A stretch of DNA of 64,000 bases from Williamsia soli. GTDB lineage: Bacteria > Actinomycetota > Actinomycetes > Mycobacteriales > Mycobacteriaceae. Location of the stretch: the NCBI RefSeq assembly GCF_017377795.1, contig NZ_JAFRDR010000006.1, forward strand, positions 1 to 64,000, in the 5' to 3' direction. Both the position numbers and the translations under genes were made by a program. Positions 16,941-25,100 of this stretch are shown here, in pieces (within the stretch, counting starts at the first letter, position 1; every line of letters starts with the position of its first letter). Under the pieces are notes generated by a model. It was not told the DNA's origin, searched no databases, and saw only the letters and a program-made list of their open reading frames with translations.

Positions 16941-16959
16941 CTACTACGGTCGGTAGTAG
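16941..16959. promoter_or_regulatory. Inverted-repeat operator upstream of cydA
   Basis: CTACTACGGTCGGTAGTAG: perfect 7-bp arms separated by 5 bp, ending 22 bp before the cydA ATG. The TACTAC/GTAGTA arms resemble those recognised by BlaI/MecI-family repressors, a resemblance from memory only. The position over the promoter or 5' leader fits a repressor site for cydABDC. The rest of the 203-bp spacer holds no gene. Confidence 0.55.
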
Positions 16960-16981
16960 CAGTACGTCGAATGAGGCAAAA

Positions 16982-18601
16982 ATGGATGCACTGGACGTCT
17001 CCAGGTGGCAGTTCGGGATCACGACGGTCTATCACTTCATCCTGGTCCCGCTGACCATCGGCCTGGCGCCGATGGTCGCGATCATGCAAACAGTGTGGGT
17101 GGTGACCGGCAACGAGGCGTGGCTGCGCGCCACCAAGTTCTTCGGCAAGCTGTTCCTCATCAACTTTGCGCTGGGCGTGGCGACCGGAATCGTCCAGGAG
17201 TTCCAGTTCGGGATGAACTGGAGTGAATACAGTCGTTTCGTCGGCGACGTCTTCGGAGGACCACTCGCGCTCGAGGGTCTCGTGGCCTTCTTCTTGGAGT
17301 CGACATTCCTGGGGTTGTGGATCTTCGGCTGGGACCGTCTGCCGAAGAAGGTGCACCTGCTGACGATCTGGATGGTGGCCATCGGTGTCAACGCGTCGGC
17401 ATGGTTCATCGTCGCCGCCAACTCGTGGATGCAGCACCCGGTCGGCGCGCAGTGGAACGAGGAGAAGCAGCGTCCAGAGCTGAAAAGCCTCTGGGACGTC
17501 ATGACCAACAGCACGACACTGGCCGCGTTCCCTCACACGATCGCCGGTGCGTTCTTGACCGCGAGCACCTTCGTGGCTGGTATCGGCTGCTGGTGGATGG
17601 TCCGAAACATGCGGCGCGCGAAGAAGCTCCGGCTCGCGGTGCCTGTGGGCTCCGAAATGGGTTCGGCAACCGCCGTCGCCGACGATCTCGCGCCCTCGAT
17701 GCACGGCAAGACCGCAGATCAACTCGAGCGCGACGCCCGCACCCTGTACCGTCCGGTGACGCGGCTCGCACTCTGGATCATGATCATCAGCGGAATCGCG
17801 TTGGCCATCAGCGGAGATCAGCAGGCCAAGCTCATGTTCAAACAGCAACCGATGAAGATGGCCTCGGCAGAATCGTTGTGTACCACGGACACCGGGGTCG
17901 GGTTCTCGGTGCTCGCCATCGGGACACAGAACAACTGTGAAGCGGTCACGCACCTCATCGAGATCCCGAATCTCCTCTCGTTCCTGGCAGACAACAACTT
18001 CGATTCGACCCTGCAGGGTGTCGAGGAGTTGCAGGCCGAGCATGTCGCCAACTTCGGGCCCGGAAACTACAAGCCCAACCTTTTCGTCACGTACTGGGCG
18101 TTCCGCGCGATGATGGGTTGGGCGGTCGGCTCGGGCGCTCTGGCACTGCTCGCACTCTGGCTGATGCGGCGCGGGCGTATCCCGGACTCGAAGAAGTTCG
18201 GCACGTTTGCGATCTGGATGATCCCGACACCGTTCCTGGCCAACAGTTCCGGCTGGATCTTCACCGAGATGGGCAGACAGCCCTGGATGGTGGCACCGAA
18301 CCCGGAATCGCTGGGTGCCGGAGGGGGTTTGGAGAACATCCACCTGACGGTGCAGGAGGGTGTGAGCAGACACTCGGGCTACCTCGTGCTCACGTCACTG
18401 ATCATCTTCACGCTGCTCTACGGTGCGCTCGGACTCATCTGGTTCACCCTGATCCGCAAGTACACCCGCGAGGGTCCGGCGGCCCCGGTCGCGGGCGCCG
18501 CGGATGACGGGCCGGACGGTGATGGCGGGCCGGATGATCCGTCGAAGGCAGAGGACGGTCCGAAGTCCGATGAACCCAAACATCTCTCGTTCGCCTACTG
18601 A
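16982..18601 (+). CDS. cydA: Cytochrome bd oxidase subunit I
   Basis: A 539-residue integral membrane subunit of the quinol oxidase that reduces oxygen to water with high affinity. The haem b595 ligand His is in VYHFILVPLTIG near residue 20. The quinol loop segment GDQQAKLMFKQQPMKMASAE follows TM5, and the conserved GWIFTEMGRQPW lies near residue 420. The Q-loop is of the short type. The C-terminal 45 residues are an acidic cytosolic tail (DGPDGDGGPDDPSKAEDGPK). First gene of cydABDC; a dyad lies just upstream. Confidence 0.96.
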   Translation: MDALDVSRWQFGITTVYHFILVPLTIGLAPMVAIMQTVWVVTGNEAWLRATKFFGKLFLINFALGVATGIVQEFQFGMNWSEYSRFVGDVFGGPLALEGLVAFFLESTFLGLWIFGWDRLPKKVHLLTIWMVAIGVNASAWFIVAANSWMQHPVGAQWNEEKQRPELKSLWDVMTNSTTLAAFPHTIAGAFLTASTFVAGIGCWWMVRNMRRAKKLRLAVPVGSEMGSATAVADDLAPSMHGKTADQLERDARTLYRPVTRLALWIMIISGIALAISGDQQAKLMFKQQPMKMASAESLCTTDTGVGFSVLAIGTQNNCEAVTHLIEIPNLLSFLADNNFDSTLQGVEELQAEHVANFGPGNYKPNLFVTYWAFRAMMGWAVGSGALALLALWLMRRGRIPDSKKFGTFAIWMIPTPFLANSSGWIFTEMGRQPWMVAPNPESLGAGGGLENIHLTVQEGVSRHSGYLVLTSLIIFTLLYGALGLIWFTLIRKYTREGPAAPVAGAADDGPDGDGGPDDPSKAEDGPKSDEPKHLSFAY

Positions 18602-18619
18602 GATCGGCAGGAGTACTCA

Positions 18620-19681
18620 ATGAGTTTGCCAGAGTTCTGGTTCGCGATCGTCGGGTTCCTGTTCCTCGGATACTTCATCCTGGAGGGATTCGACTTCGGC
18701 GTCGGCATGCTGATGCCCTTCCTGGGCCGCGCGAAACACGGGGTGCCCGGTGACACGCGGCGGCGGGCGATGCTCAACACCATCGGTCCGGTCTGGGACG
18801 GCAACGAGGTGTGGCTGATCACCGGTGGTGGCGCCCTGTTCGCGGCGTTCCCTGCCTGGTACGCGACGATGTTCAGTACCTTCTACATCCCCCTGTTCCT
18901 CATCCTCGTCGGTTTGATCGTGCGGGTGGTGTCCATCGAGTGGCGTGGCAAGATCGACGATCCGCGCTGGCGCTGGTGGGCGGACGTCGGGATCGGCATG
19001 GGCTCGTGGCTACCCGCGGTGCTGTGGGGTGTTGCGTTCGCGAACCTGGTGCGCGGCTTGCCCATCGACGGCGAGGAGCAGTTCACCGGCAACTTCTTCG
19101 ATCTGCTCTCTCCGTATGCCCTGCTCGGTGGTGTCGCCACGGCGATGTTGTTCGCAACCCACGGTGCGGTGTTCTTGGCGCTCAAGACATCGGATGAGCT
19201 GCAACAAGATTCGATGAAGGCAGCCAGGTGGATCGCGGTGCCGACGACTGTCGTGGCGGCGGTGTGGGGTCTGTGGACCCAGATCGAATACGGCAAGGAC
19301 TGGACCTGGATCGCGCTGGGAGTCGCGGCAGTGGCGATCATCTCGGCGACTGCCCTGGCGTTCGCCCGCCGGGAAGGGTGGGCATTTGTCGCCACGACGG
19401 TCGCCATCACGGGCGTTGTGGTTCTCATCCTGGGATCGATGTTCCCGAACGTGATCCCGTCAACCACCGATCCCGCCTTCGACATGACCATCGAGGGCAG
19501 TGCCTCCAGTCATTACACATTGGTGGTGATCACCTGGGCGGCGGCGATCATCACCCCGATCGTCATGTGCTACCAGGCCTGGACGTACTGGGTCTTCCGC
19601 CAACGGATTTCGACCAGTCATATCCCGCCGTCGATCGGGCTTCCCTTGCGAGAACGGAAGGTGGCCGAGAAGTCGACATGA
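18620..19681 (+). CDS. cydB: Cytochrome bd oxidase subunit II
   Basis: A 353-residue partner of CydA, with about nine membrane segments. The N-terminal signature FWFAIVGFLFLGYFILEGFDFGVGML and the GPVWDGNEVWLITGGGALFAAFP block are diagnostic (quoted as positions 7-32 and 55-76). It starts at ATG 19 bp after cydA with a GGAG upstream, and its stop overlaps the cydD start as ATGA. It forms the quinol oxidase with CydA in the membrane. Confidence 0.96.
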   Translation: MSLPEFWFAIVGFLFLGYFILEGFDFGVGMLMPFLGRAKHGVPGDTRRRAMLNTIGPVWDGNEVWLITGGGALFAAFPAWYATMFSTFYIPLFLILVGLIVRVVSIEWRGKIDDPRWRWWADVGIGMGSWLPAVLWGVAFANLVRGLPIDGEEQFTGNFFDLLSPYALLGGVATAMLFATHGAVFLALKTSDELQQDSMKAARWIAVPTTVVAAVWGLWTQIEYGKDWTWIALGVAAVAIISATALAFARREGWAFVATTVAITGVVVLILGSMFPNVIPSTTDPAFDMTIEGSASSHYTLVVITWAAAIITPIVMCYQAWTYWVFRQRISTSHIPPSIGLPLRERKVAEKST

Positions 19682-21384
19682 CGTCGGTCGACCAGCCCAC
19701 GAAGACGGGACGACGGTCGACGTCGGGGCCGCCCATCGACCCGCGATTGCTGAAGTATTCCTCGGCATCGCGGCGGTACGTCGCGCTCACAGTACTGATG
19801 GCGGTCATCCAGGTGATCGCAGTGATCGTGACCGCCGCCATGGTCGCCTCGATCCTGTCGGAACTGATCGTCTCGCCGAGTCTGCGGAGTCTGGATGCGC
19901 AGGCCTGGCATCTGACCACCCTGGCTGCGGCGATTCTGATTCGAGTGGGCGCGGTTTACCTCCACGATCGGTACGCCCACCGCGCGAGTTCCAGGGTGAT
20001 CGCCGAATTGCGCGGCGCCGCGCTGGCGGCGGTCTCGGATCCGGCTCTGATGTCGCCGCGAGAGTTGTTGCGCGGACGGGATCGGCTGGCCACGACCCTC
20101 ACCCGGGGCCTGGAGGCCGTCGGCCCGTACCTGACCGGATACGTTCCGGCCCTGATCCTCTCGGTGATCATGATTCCGGTGCTCGTGGTCGTGATGGCAT
20201 GGGCGGATCTCACGTCCGCGGTCATCGTGGTCATCACGCTGCCGCTCATCCCGATCTTCATGATTCTCATCGGACTGATGACGCGTGAGCGCACCGCCGA
20301 TCGTCTGGACGCGATGAGCCGGTTGTCATCTCAACTCCTCGACCTCATCGCCGGCATCCCGACTCTGCGGGCACTCGGGCGTGAGCGCGATCCCGCAGCA
20401 CGGGTGGAAGAGTTGGGGCAGGCCCATCGCCGGAGCACGATGCAGGCTCTGCGGGTCGCTTTCCTCTCTGGTGCGATCCTCGAGTTCCTGGCGACGCTCA
20501 GCGTGGCCCTGGTGGCGGTGAGCATCGGCCTGCGACTGGTGTTCGGTGAGATGGGTTTGTACGGAGCTGTCTTCGCGCTGATCCTGGCCCCCGAGGTCTA
20601 CCTACCGTTGCGGACGGCCGGCGCGCAGTTCCACAACTCGGAGGCCGGAGTGGCCAGTGCGCGAGAGATTTTCGCGATCATCGAAGACGAGAAGACCCGT
20701 ATGGCACCCGCCACCCGCTCGGTGGCGGTCGCGGGCGCGGTCATCTCCGTTGTAGGGCTCGGGGTACACGGCCGCGATGGCTGGGCACCGCACGATCTGA
20801 CCGCCACCATCACCCCGGGTCGGGTGACGGTGCTGACCGGACCCAACGGCAGTGGCAAGTCGACGTTGCTCGCGGCGATGCTCGGACTCCACACCCCCGA
20901 CGAGGGGTCGGTCCTCATCGGCTCGGTGCCCGTCACAGAACTCGACCGGCAGGCGTTGTGGGAGCAGGTCGCGTGGCTTCCGCAGCATCCTGTCCTCGTG
21001 CCGGGTACCGTCGCCGAGAACTTCGAACTGCTCGGACCCGTCGGCGACCCCGAGCGCGAGGCTGCGTGCCGGGTCAGCGGCTTCGACAGCGTCCTGGACG
21101 ATGTGCCGGACGGGTGGCAGACCCGACTCGGCACCGGGGGAGTTGGTCTTTCGGCGGGGCAGCGGCAACGACTTGCCCTGGCACGGGTGCTGTCGTCGCC
21201 GGCTCCACTGCTACTGCTCGACGAGCCGACCACCCACCTCGACCCCGCGTCGGAGGCCGCCGTGGCGCGAGCGCTGCAAGCCCGCGCCCGGGCGGGAGAC
21301 ACGGTCGTGGTGGTCGCGCATCGGCCCGCGATGATCGCCATCGGAGACGACATCATAGACGTCGCGGAGGTGCGTCGTGCGTGA
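19678..21384 (+). CDS. cydD: Cytochrome bd biogenesis ABC exporter subunit
   Basis: 568 residues from the ATG at 19678, which overlaps the cydB stop; the longer open frame upstream is out of frame with cydB and not real. The N-terminal half has six membrane helices (for example GYVPALILSVIMIPVLVVV). The C-terminal ATPase has Walker A GPNGSGKST, signature LSAGQRQRLALAR and Walker B LLLLDEPTTHLD. With CydC it exports cysteine or another reductant across the membrane for haem insertion into CydAB (family knowledge from E. coli). Confidence 0.93.
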   Translation: MTSVDQPTKTGRRSTSGPPIDPRLLKYSSASRRYVALTVLMAVIQVIAVIVTAAMVASILSELIVSPSLRSLDAQAWHLTTLAAAILIRVGAVYLHDRYAHRASSRVIAELRGAALAAVSDPALMSPRELLRGRDRLATTLTRGLEAVGPYLTGYVPALILSVIMIPVLVVVMAWADLTSAVIVVITLPLIPIFMILIGLMTRERTADRLDAMSRLSSQLLDLIAGIPTLRALGRERDPAARVEELGQAHRRSTMQALRVAFLSGAILEFLATLSVALVAVSIGLRLVFGEMGLYGAVFALILAPEVYLPLRTAGAQFHNSEAGVASAREIFAIIEDEKTRMAPATRSVAVAGAVISVVGLGVHGRDGWAPHDLTATITPGRVTVLTGPNGSGKSTLLAAMLGLHTPDEGSVLIGSVPVTELDRQALWEQVAWLPQHPVLVPGTVAENFELLGPVGDPEREAACRVSGFDSVLDDVPDGWQTRLGTGGVGLSAGQRQRLALARVLSSPAPLLLLDEPTTHLDPASEAAVARALQARARAGDTVVVVAHRPAMIAIGDDIIDVAEVRRA

Positions 21385-23065
21385 ACGACTGCGCGGCGAC
21401 CCGCTCTGGCGTGCGATGGGTTTGCTCGAACTGCGCGGCAAGCCCGTCGCCAGATCACTCGGGCTCGGGGTCCTGGGAGCAGGGAGCGCGTTGGCTCTCG
21501 CCGCGCTGTCTGCCTGGCTCATCACCCGGGCTTGGCAGATGCCGCCGGTGCTGTACCTTTCGGTGGCCGTGACGGCGGTGAGGGCACTGGGGATCTCCCG
21601 CGGCTTGTTCCGCTACCTCGAACGGTTGGCAACGCACGACCTGGCCCTGGACGCCATGTCGACTGCCCGTCGGAGGCTCTACCAGGCGTTGGCCGGAGGA
21701 CCTGCGGGCTATTCGGTCAGTCTCCGGCGGGGCGAACTGCTCGCACGTACGGGGTCGGACGTCGACGAGATCGGCAACGCGGTCATTCGCGCGCTCATCC
21801 CGATCGGGGTGTCGTCTGTGGTCTCGGGCGCGGCCGTCGCGGTCATGGCGATCGTGTCGTGGTGGGCTGCTCTGGCCTTGGCGCTGTGTCTGGTTGTCAG
21901 CGCCGTGATCGCGCCTTGGCTGGCCGCACGTGGTGCAGCGCGGGCCACCCGCGAGGGTTCGGCCGCGCAGCAACGTAGCGCCGAGGCCGTGATGACCTTG
22001 CTCGACCACGCTCCCGAACTCGCCGTGGCCCGGCGGCAACAGGGTGTGCTCGCCGATGCGCGGGCCGCCGAACTCGATACCGAGCGGTCCGCTGATCGAG
22101 GCGCCGCACAGGGAGCCTGGGGAACGGCCGCAATGCCGCTGGCCGTGGGTATCTCGGTCATGGTGGCCTCACTGGTCGGGATCGGGCTGGCAGACGAGGT
22201 CTCACCCATGGCCCTCGGTGTGCTGATCCTGCTGCCGCTGAGCGCGTTCGAGTCAACCGGCGCCATGACCGAGGCCGCGCTGCAACTGCAGCGCAGCCGC
22301 GGCGCAGCCCGCCGCATCATGGCCATGATCGATCGATCGGATGACTACCGCCCGGTGAAGCCACGCCTCTCGCCCGGCCTCGACCGCGGCGAGATCAGGG
22401 TGCGCGGGCTGCGCTGGGGATGGCCGGGCGGTACCGAGTTCGGCGGTGACACCGGCCTCGATCTCGATATCGCGCCCGGGAACCGCATAGCGGTGGTCGG
22501 ACCCAGCGGGTGCGGCAAGTCGACCCTGCTCCTGACGCTCGCGGGTCTGCTGAATCCGTTGGCGGGCAGTGTCGAACACGCCGAAGACAGTGAACCGATG
22601 GTGCGGTATTTCGCCGAGGACGGGCACATCTTCGTGACCAGCGTGCGGGAGAACCTTCTCGTTTCACGGGGTGATGCCGTCGAGGACGAACTGATGGCGG
22701 CCATCGAGCGAGTGGGACTCGGTGCATGGGTCCGCGGCCTGCCCGACGGCCTCGACACCGAGCTCGACGCGGGGGCCGATTCGATCAGTGGCGGCCAGCG
22801 CCGCCGCCTGCTGCTGGCCCGGGCCCTGATCAACGCTGCACCGATCCTCCTCATCGACGAACCCGCGGAGAATCTCGACCGTAGCGACGCGGCAATCGTG
22901 CAGGCACAGCTGCTCGATGGAGATGGCGGCATGCTCGAACCCGAGCGGGCGATGGTGATGGTGACCCACCAACTACCACGCGAACACCGGGCTGACCTGG
23001 TCGTCGATCTCACCGCTTGTTCGCCGGAAGAAAAAGCTGTTGCCGAGTCTCGCAACCGGGAGTAG
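21377..23065 (+). CDS. cydC: Cytochrome bd biogenesis ABC exporter subunit
   Basis: 562 residues starting at a GTG that overlaps the cydD stop by eight bases. Six membrane helices are followed by an ATPase with Walker [10 protein letters not shown], signature ISGGQRRRLLLAR, Walker B ILLIDEPAENLD and H-loop MVTHQ. Between Walker A and the signature the domain is short, and the switch is NLD rather than HLD. It pairs with CydD and completes cydABDC. In M. tuberculosis the cyd genes are elsewhere (Rv1620c-Rv1623c), so this block is an insertion relative to that backbone. Confidence 0.92.
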   Translation: MRERLRGDPLWRAMGLLELRGKPVARSLGLGVLGAGSALALAALSAWLITRAWQMPPVLYLSVAVTAVRALGISRGLFRYLERLATHDLALDAMSTARRRLYQALAGGPAGYSVSLRRGELLARTGSDVDEIGNAVIRALIPIGVSSVVSGAAVAVMAIVSWWAALALALCLVVSAVIAPWLAARGAARATREGSAAQQRSAEAVMTLLDHAPELAVARRQQGVLADARAAELDTERSADRGAAQGAWGTAAMPLAVGISVMVASLVGIGLADEVSPMALGVLILLPLSAFESTGAMTEAALQLQRSRGAARRIMAMIDRSDDYRPVKPRLSPGLDRGEIRVRGLRWGWPGGTEFGGDTGLDLDIAPGNRIAVVGPSGCGKSTLLLTLAGLLNPLAGSVEHAEDSEPMVRYFAEDGHIFVTSVRENLLVSRGDAVEDELMAAIERVGLGAWVRGLPDGLDTELDAGADSISGGQRRRLLLARALINAAPILLIDEPAENLDRSDAAIVQAQLLDGDGGMLEPERAMVMVTHQLPREHRADLVVDLTACSPEEKAVAESRNRE

Positions 23066-23080
23066 CTTCGTCGTTACACG

Positions 23081-23136
23081 AGGAAGGAGGTGGTCTGAAA
23101 TTGATTTCTAGGACACGTGAGGTGACCACCAGCTAA
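23081..23136 (+). other. Strong ribosome-binding site plus 11-13 codon leader ORF
   Basis: AGGAAGGAGG at 23081-23090 is an almost ideal Shine-Dalgarno, yet no long gene follows in register. A mini-ORF reads from CTG at 23095 (or TTG at 23101) to TAA at 23134-23136: LKLISRTREVTTS. Such a strong site for so short a frame suggests a leader peptide. It runs into the first arm of the structured element at 23121. Confidence 0.45.
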
Positions 23137-23261
23137 CCGGCCGTTTTGTGGAATGTTCTGTGCCTCAGGCGGTATGGAGCTAATCCACGGTGGTCACCGG
23201 ACCCCGCACCTCGACCTCGTCCAAGGTCGGTCAACCCGCTTCCCGCGGGTGGTGCGGGGTC
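23121..23261 (+). ncRNA. Candidate structured RNA / attenuator
   Basis: Several perfect complementary arms lie in 141 bp after cydC. GGTGACCACC (23121-23130) pairs with GGTGGTCACC (23189-23198). GACCCCGCACC (23200-23210) pairs with GGTGCGGGGTC (23251-23261) and encloses CGACC/GGTCG (23212-23216, 23225-23229) and ACCCGC/GCGGGT (23234-23239, 23245-23250). This gives a long-loop stem followed by a three-way junction. I match it to no riboswitch family I know. It lies downstream of a strong leader ORF and upstream of a decayed gene. The prediction is by eye. Confidence 0.45.
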
Positions 23262-23396
23262 TGTTCTCGTCTGTAGGCCAACGCAACGATCGTGCCCTTA
23301 CCGCTGCCGACCGTGCCGTTGTGGGCGCTGAGTGTGCCGTTCTCGCAACAGTCCTCGGCAACACAGCCCGCTCGTTGACGGACAAGGGCCTGTTCG

Positions 23397-23726
23397 ATGC
23401 GCTGTCGTACAAGCGATCTCAGGACCGGTGGTCGGCGGCCTCTCGTGCTTGCGTTGGAGGCTAATCCAGGTGGCCGACTGATCGGAGCGAGCACGTCGGT
23501 GACCGTTGCCGACCTCTACCGCGTTGCGCACGCGGGAACGAAGCAGACTGCGGAGGAGGTGGATGCGACGCGGGCCCGTTTGGGCGCTGCGTTCGCTGAC
23601 GCACTTTTGCTCGATCAGGTGGTCAGTGAGAATGTGCGTTCACGGGAGGTCGGCTGGCGACCGACGCGCACATCCTTGCAGGACGAACTCGCAGCGGGCT
23701 ATCGGAGCGCGGGTCAGCCTGCGTAG
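23397..23726 (+). pseudogene. Remnant of a NAD-dependent epimerase/dehydratase
   Basis: From about 23460 the frame reads like the C-terminus of an atypical SDR: VTVADLYRVAHAGTKQTAEE, FADALLLDQVVSENVRSREV and GWRPTRTSLQDELAAGYRS, the last typical of epimerase family ends. The N-terminal Rossmann half is missing. A different frame (23153-23464) looks coding upstream (DRALTAADRAVVGAECAVLA), so a frameshift or deletion near 23440-23470 is likely. Its end overlaps the convergent FABP-like gene by 13 bases. The assignment rests on a short match and is tentative. Confidence 0.4.
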
Positions 23727-24328
23727 CGACTCAGTTTGGCGGAGGCGCGGGGCACCAGGTCGCCGTCCGAGTCAACTCTTTCTTCGACGTAGGCCAGGTC
23801 CCCGTCCTCGACGAGTCCGTACAGGCGCTTGGCTCCACCGGCCTTGACCCCGGACGCCGCCTTGATCACGACATCGGTGGCCAGTTCCCACGACGTCTGG
23901 TTCAACGGCGTGCCGTAGAAGATCTCGACCCAGCCCTCGGCGTGGGTGAGGAGGAGTTCGATGGTGTCGTCGTCGCCGATCCGCCAGAAGCCGGTTTCGC
24001 GGGCATCGGGGCCGACATAATTGGAATCGTCGTCGATCGTCCAGCTGCGGGCTTCCCAGTTCAGGTAGTTCTGCCCGTCGTGGCTGACGATGAGCTGCTG
24101 CCCGAAGCGATAGTCGCCGGTCTCGGGGTGGTTACCCTCGCCCTCACCTCGCCAGACACCCACCAACGGGAGTAGTGCGAGCAGGCCGGGATGCAGATCA
24201 GCACCCCGTCGAAGGTTGGCGGTGTCGTCAGGTAACGGCAGGTCAGGCAGCGCCGGAACGTTCCGGGCGCCGGTTTCCTGCGCCCGGATCTCCGCCTGGT
24301 TGACCGCCTCGTTGCCGGATCGGGTCAC
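23714..24328 (-). CDS. FABP-like/nitrobindin-family protein (Rv0813c-like)
   Basis: A 204-residue lipocalin-like beta-barrel of the THAP4/nitrobindin family. The family motif GVWRGEGEG is at about residues 57-65, followed by [22 protein letters not shown] and ARETGFWR. Close homologues include Rv0813c (fatty-acid-binding-protein-like) and haem-binding nitrobindins. The ligand here is unknown. The GTG start at 24328 overlaps the stop of a 32-residue membrane peptide gene by three bases (GTGA). It is convergent with the cyd-side pseudogene. Confidence 0.85.
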   Translation of the reverse strand: MTRSGNEAVNQAEIRAQETGARNVPALPDLPLPDDTANLRRGADLHPGLLALLPLVGVWRGEGEGNHPETGDYRFGQQLIVSHDGQNYLNWEARSWTIDDDSNYVGPDARETGFWRIGDDDTIELLLTHAEGWVEIFYGTPLNQTSWELATDVVIKAASGVKAGGAKRLYGLVEDGDLAYVEERVDSDGDLVPRASAKLSRYAG

Positions 24329-24423
24329 GATTCGTCAGTGATCAATCGGTACAGGACATACACGCCGAACCAGACGATCAGGACACTCGCCACTACCAAA
24401 AGAGCTTCGAAGAAGATGACCAC
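24325..24423 (-). CDS. 32-residue membrane peptide coupled to the FABP-like gene
   Basis: Starts at GTG 24423 and reads [20 protein letters not shown], continuing [12 protein letters not shown]: one continuous hydrophobic helix of about 24 residues with a short charged tail. The frame is closed by a TAG four codons upstream. The stop TGA overlaps the next GTG (GTGA), so translation is coupled. It could anchor or regulate the downstream protein. Coding is supported by the overlap and the clean transmembrane pattern, but the ribosome-binding site is weak. Confidence 0.6.
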   Translation of the reverse strand: MVIFFEALLVVASVLIVWFGVYVLYRLITDES

Positions 24424-24497
24424 CCAGGCATTCTAACTCGCGGCGCCTGCTCGGTGCGTGTGGGGATTACCTCACTTCAGGCAGGGTGTACCGCGAG

Positions 24498-25100
24498 TCA
24501 GGGTGCCTGATCGAGGACGGACTGGGGGAGTCGGCATGGGGTGTCGCCGCTCAGTCCGGTTGCCTTGATGGATCCGAAACGGATGCTGAAGCCCCCAGCG
24601 GTGATCAGGGTGTCGTGCACTGTGGATTGATCATGGAACGCCCCGGTCTCCACCGGTCCGAGCGTTGCGGCGTGATCGACGACGATCCGGAACGCTCGAT
24701 CCCAATCGTCCGGTGCCACAGGTAGGTCCGCGAGGCGCGTCGCGGACTGCCCCCTATATGCGTTCTCGGAGTATCCATGGCAGGTGGTGAAGGTGCGCTC
24801 ATTGCTCCAGCTGAACTGCAGATAGGGAAACGCTTTGGTGAGCGCGTCGCTGGTAACGACGAGGAATGCGTCGAGCTGAGCAATGCTGTCCTGGTATGAC
24901 GGCAAACCACGGAGGTGTTGATCATTCCGGGAGAGTTCTTCAGCTGACACTTTTCCTCCGTAAGGGTCGTCGGTGCTTTCGTACATGTGTAGGAGTACAA
25001 GGAGCCCGATGATCGGGACTGCAGCGACGGCTGCGAGTATGGCGCCGGTGACAAATAGTGGTCGAAGCCACTTCCTGGGTGGTCTCGTTGTGCTGGTCAC
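24498..25100 (-). CDS. Membrane-anchored immunity-like protein (LppA-type)
   Basis: 200 residues: a basic N-terminus (TTRPPRKWLRP), one membrane helix at about residues 14-38, then an extracytoplasmic domain with two cysteines (FTTCHGYSENAY and DTPCRLPQSVLD). The CRLP ending and helix-plus-domain layout recall mycobacterial LppA-like lipoproteins, but there is no lipobox. The ATG overlaps the stop of the alpha/beta hydrolase gene (ATGA). The pairing of a secreted-type enzyme with a coupled anchored partner suggests immunity or an accessory role. This is inference. Confidence 0.68.
   Translation of the reverse strand: MTSTTRPPRKWLRPLFVTGAILAAVAAVPIIGLLVLLHMYESTDDPYGGKVSAEELSRNDQHLRGLPSYQDSIAQLDAFLVVTSDALTKAFPYLQFSWSNERTFTTCHGYSENAYRGQSATRLADLPVAPDDWDRAFRIVVDHAATLGPVETGAFHDQSTVHDTLITAGGFSIRFGSIKATGLSGDTPCRLPQSVLDQAP

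Noticed and set aside
16712-18373. 553-residue minus-strand frame antisense to cydA
   Set aside because: Lies opposite a clear cydA frame, has Arg/Asp/His-rich composition without any motif, and is a GC-rich shadow.
19228-19677. Extension of the cydD frame back into cydB
   Set aside because: Out of frame with cydB coding and lacks homology; ATGA overlap gives the true start.
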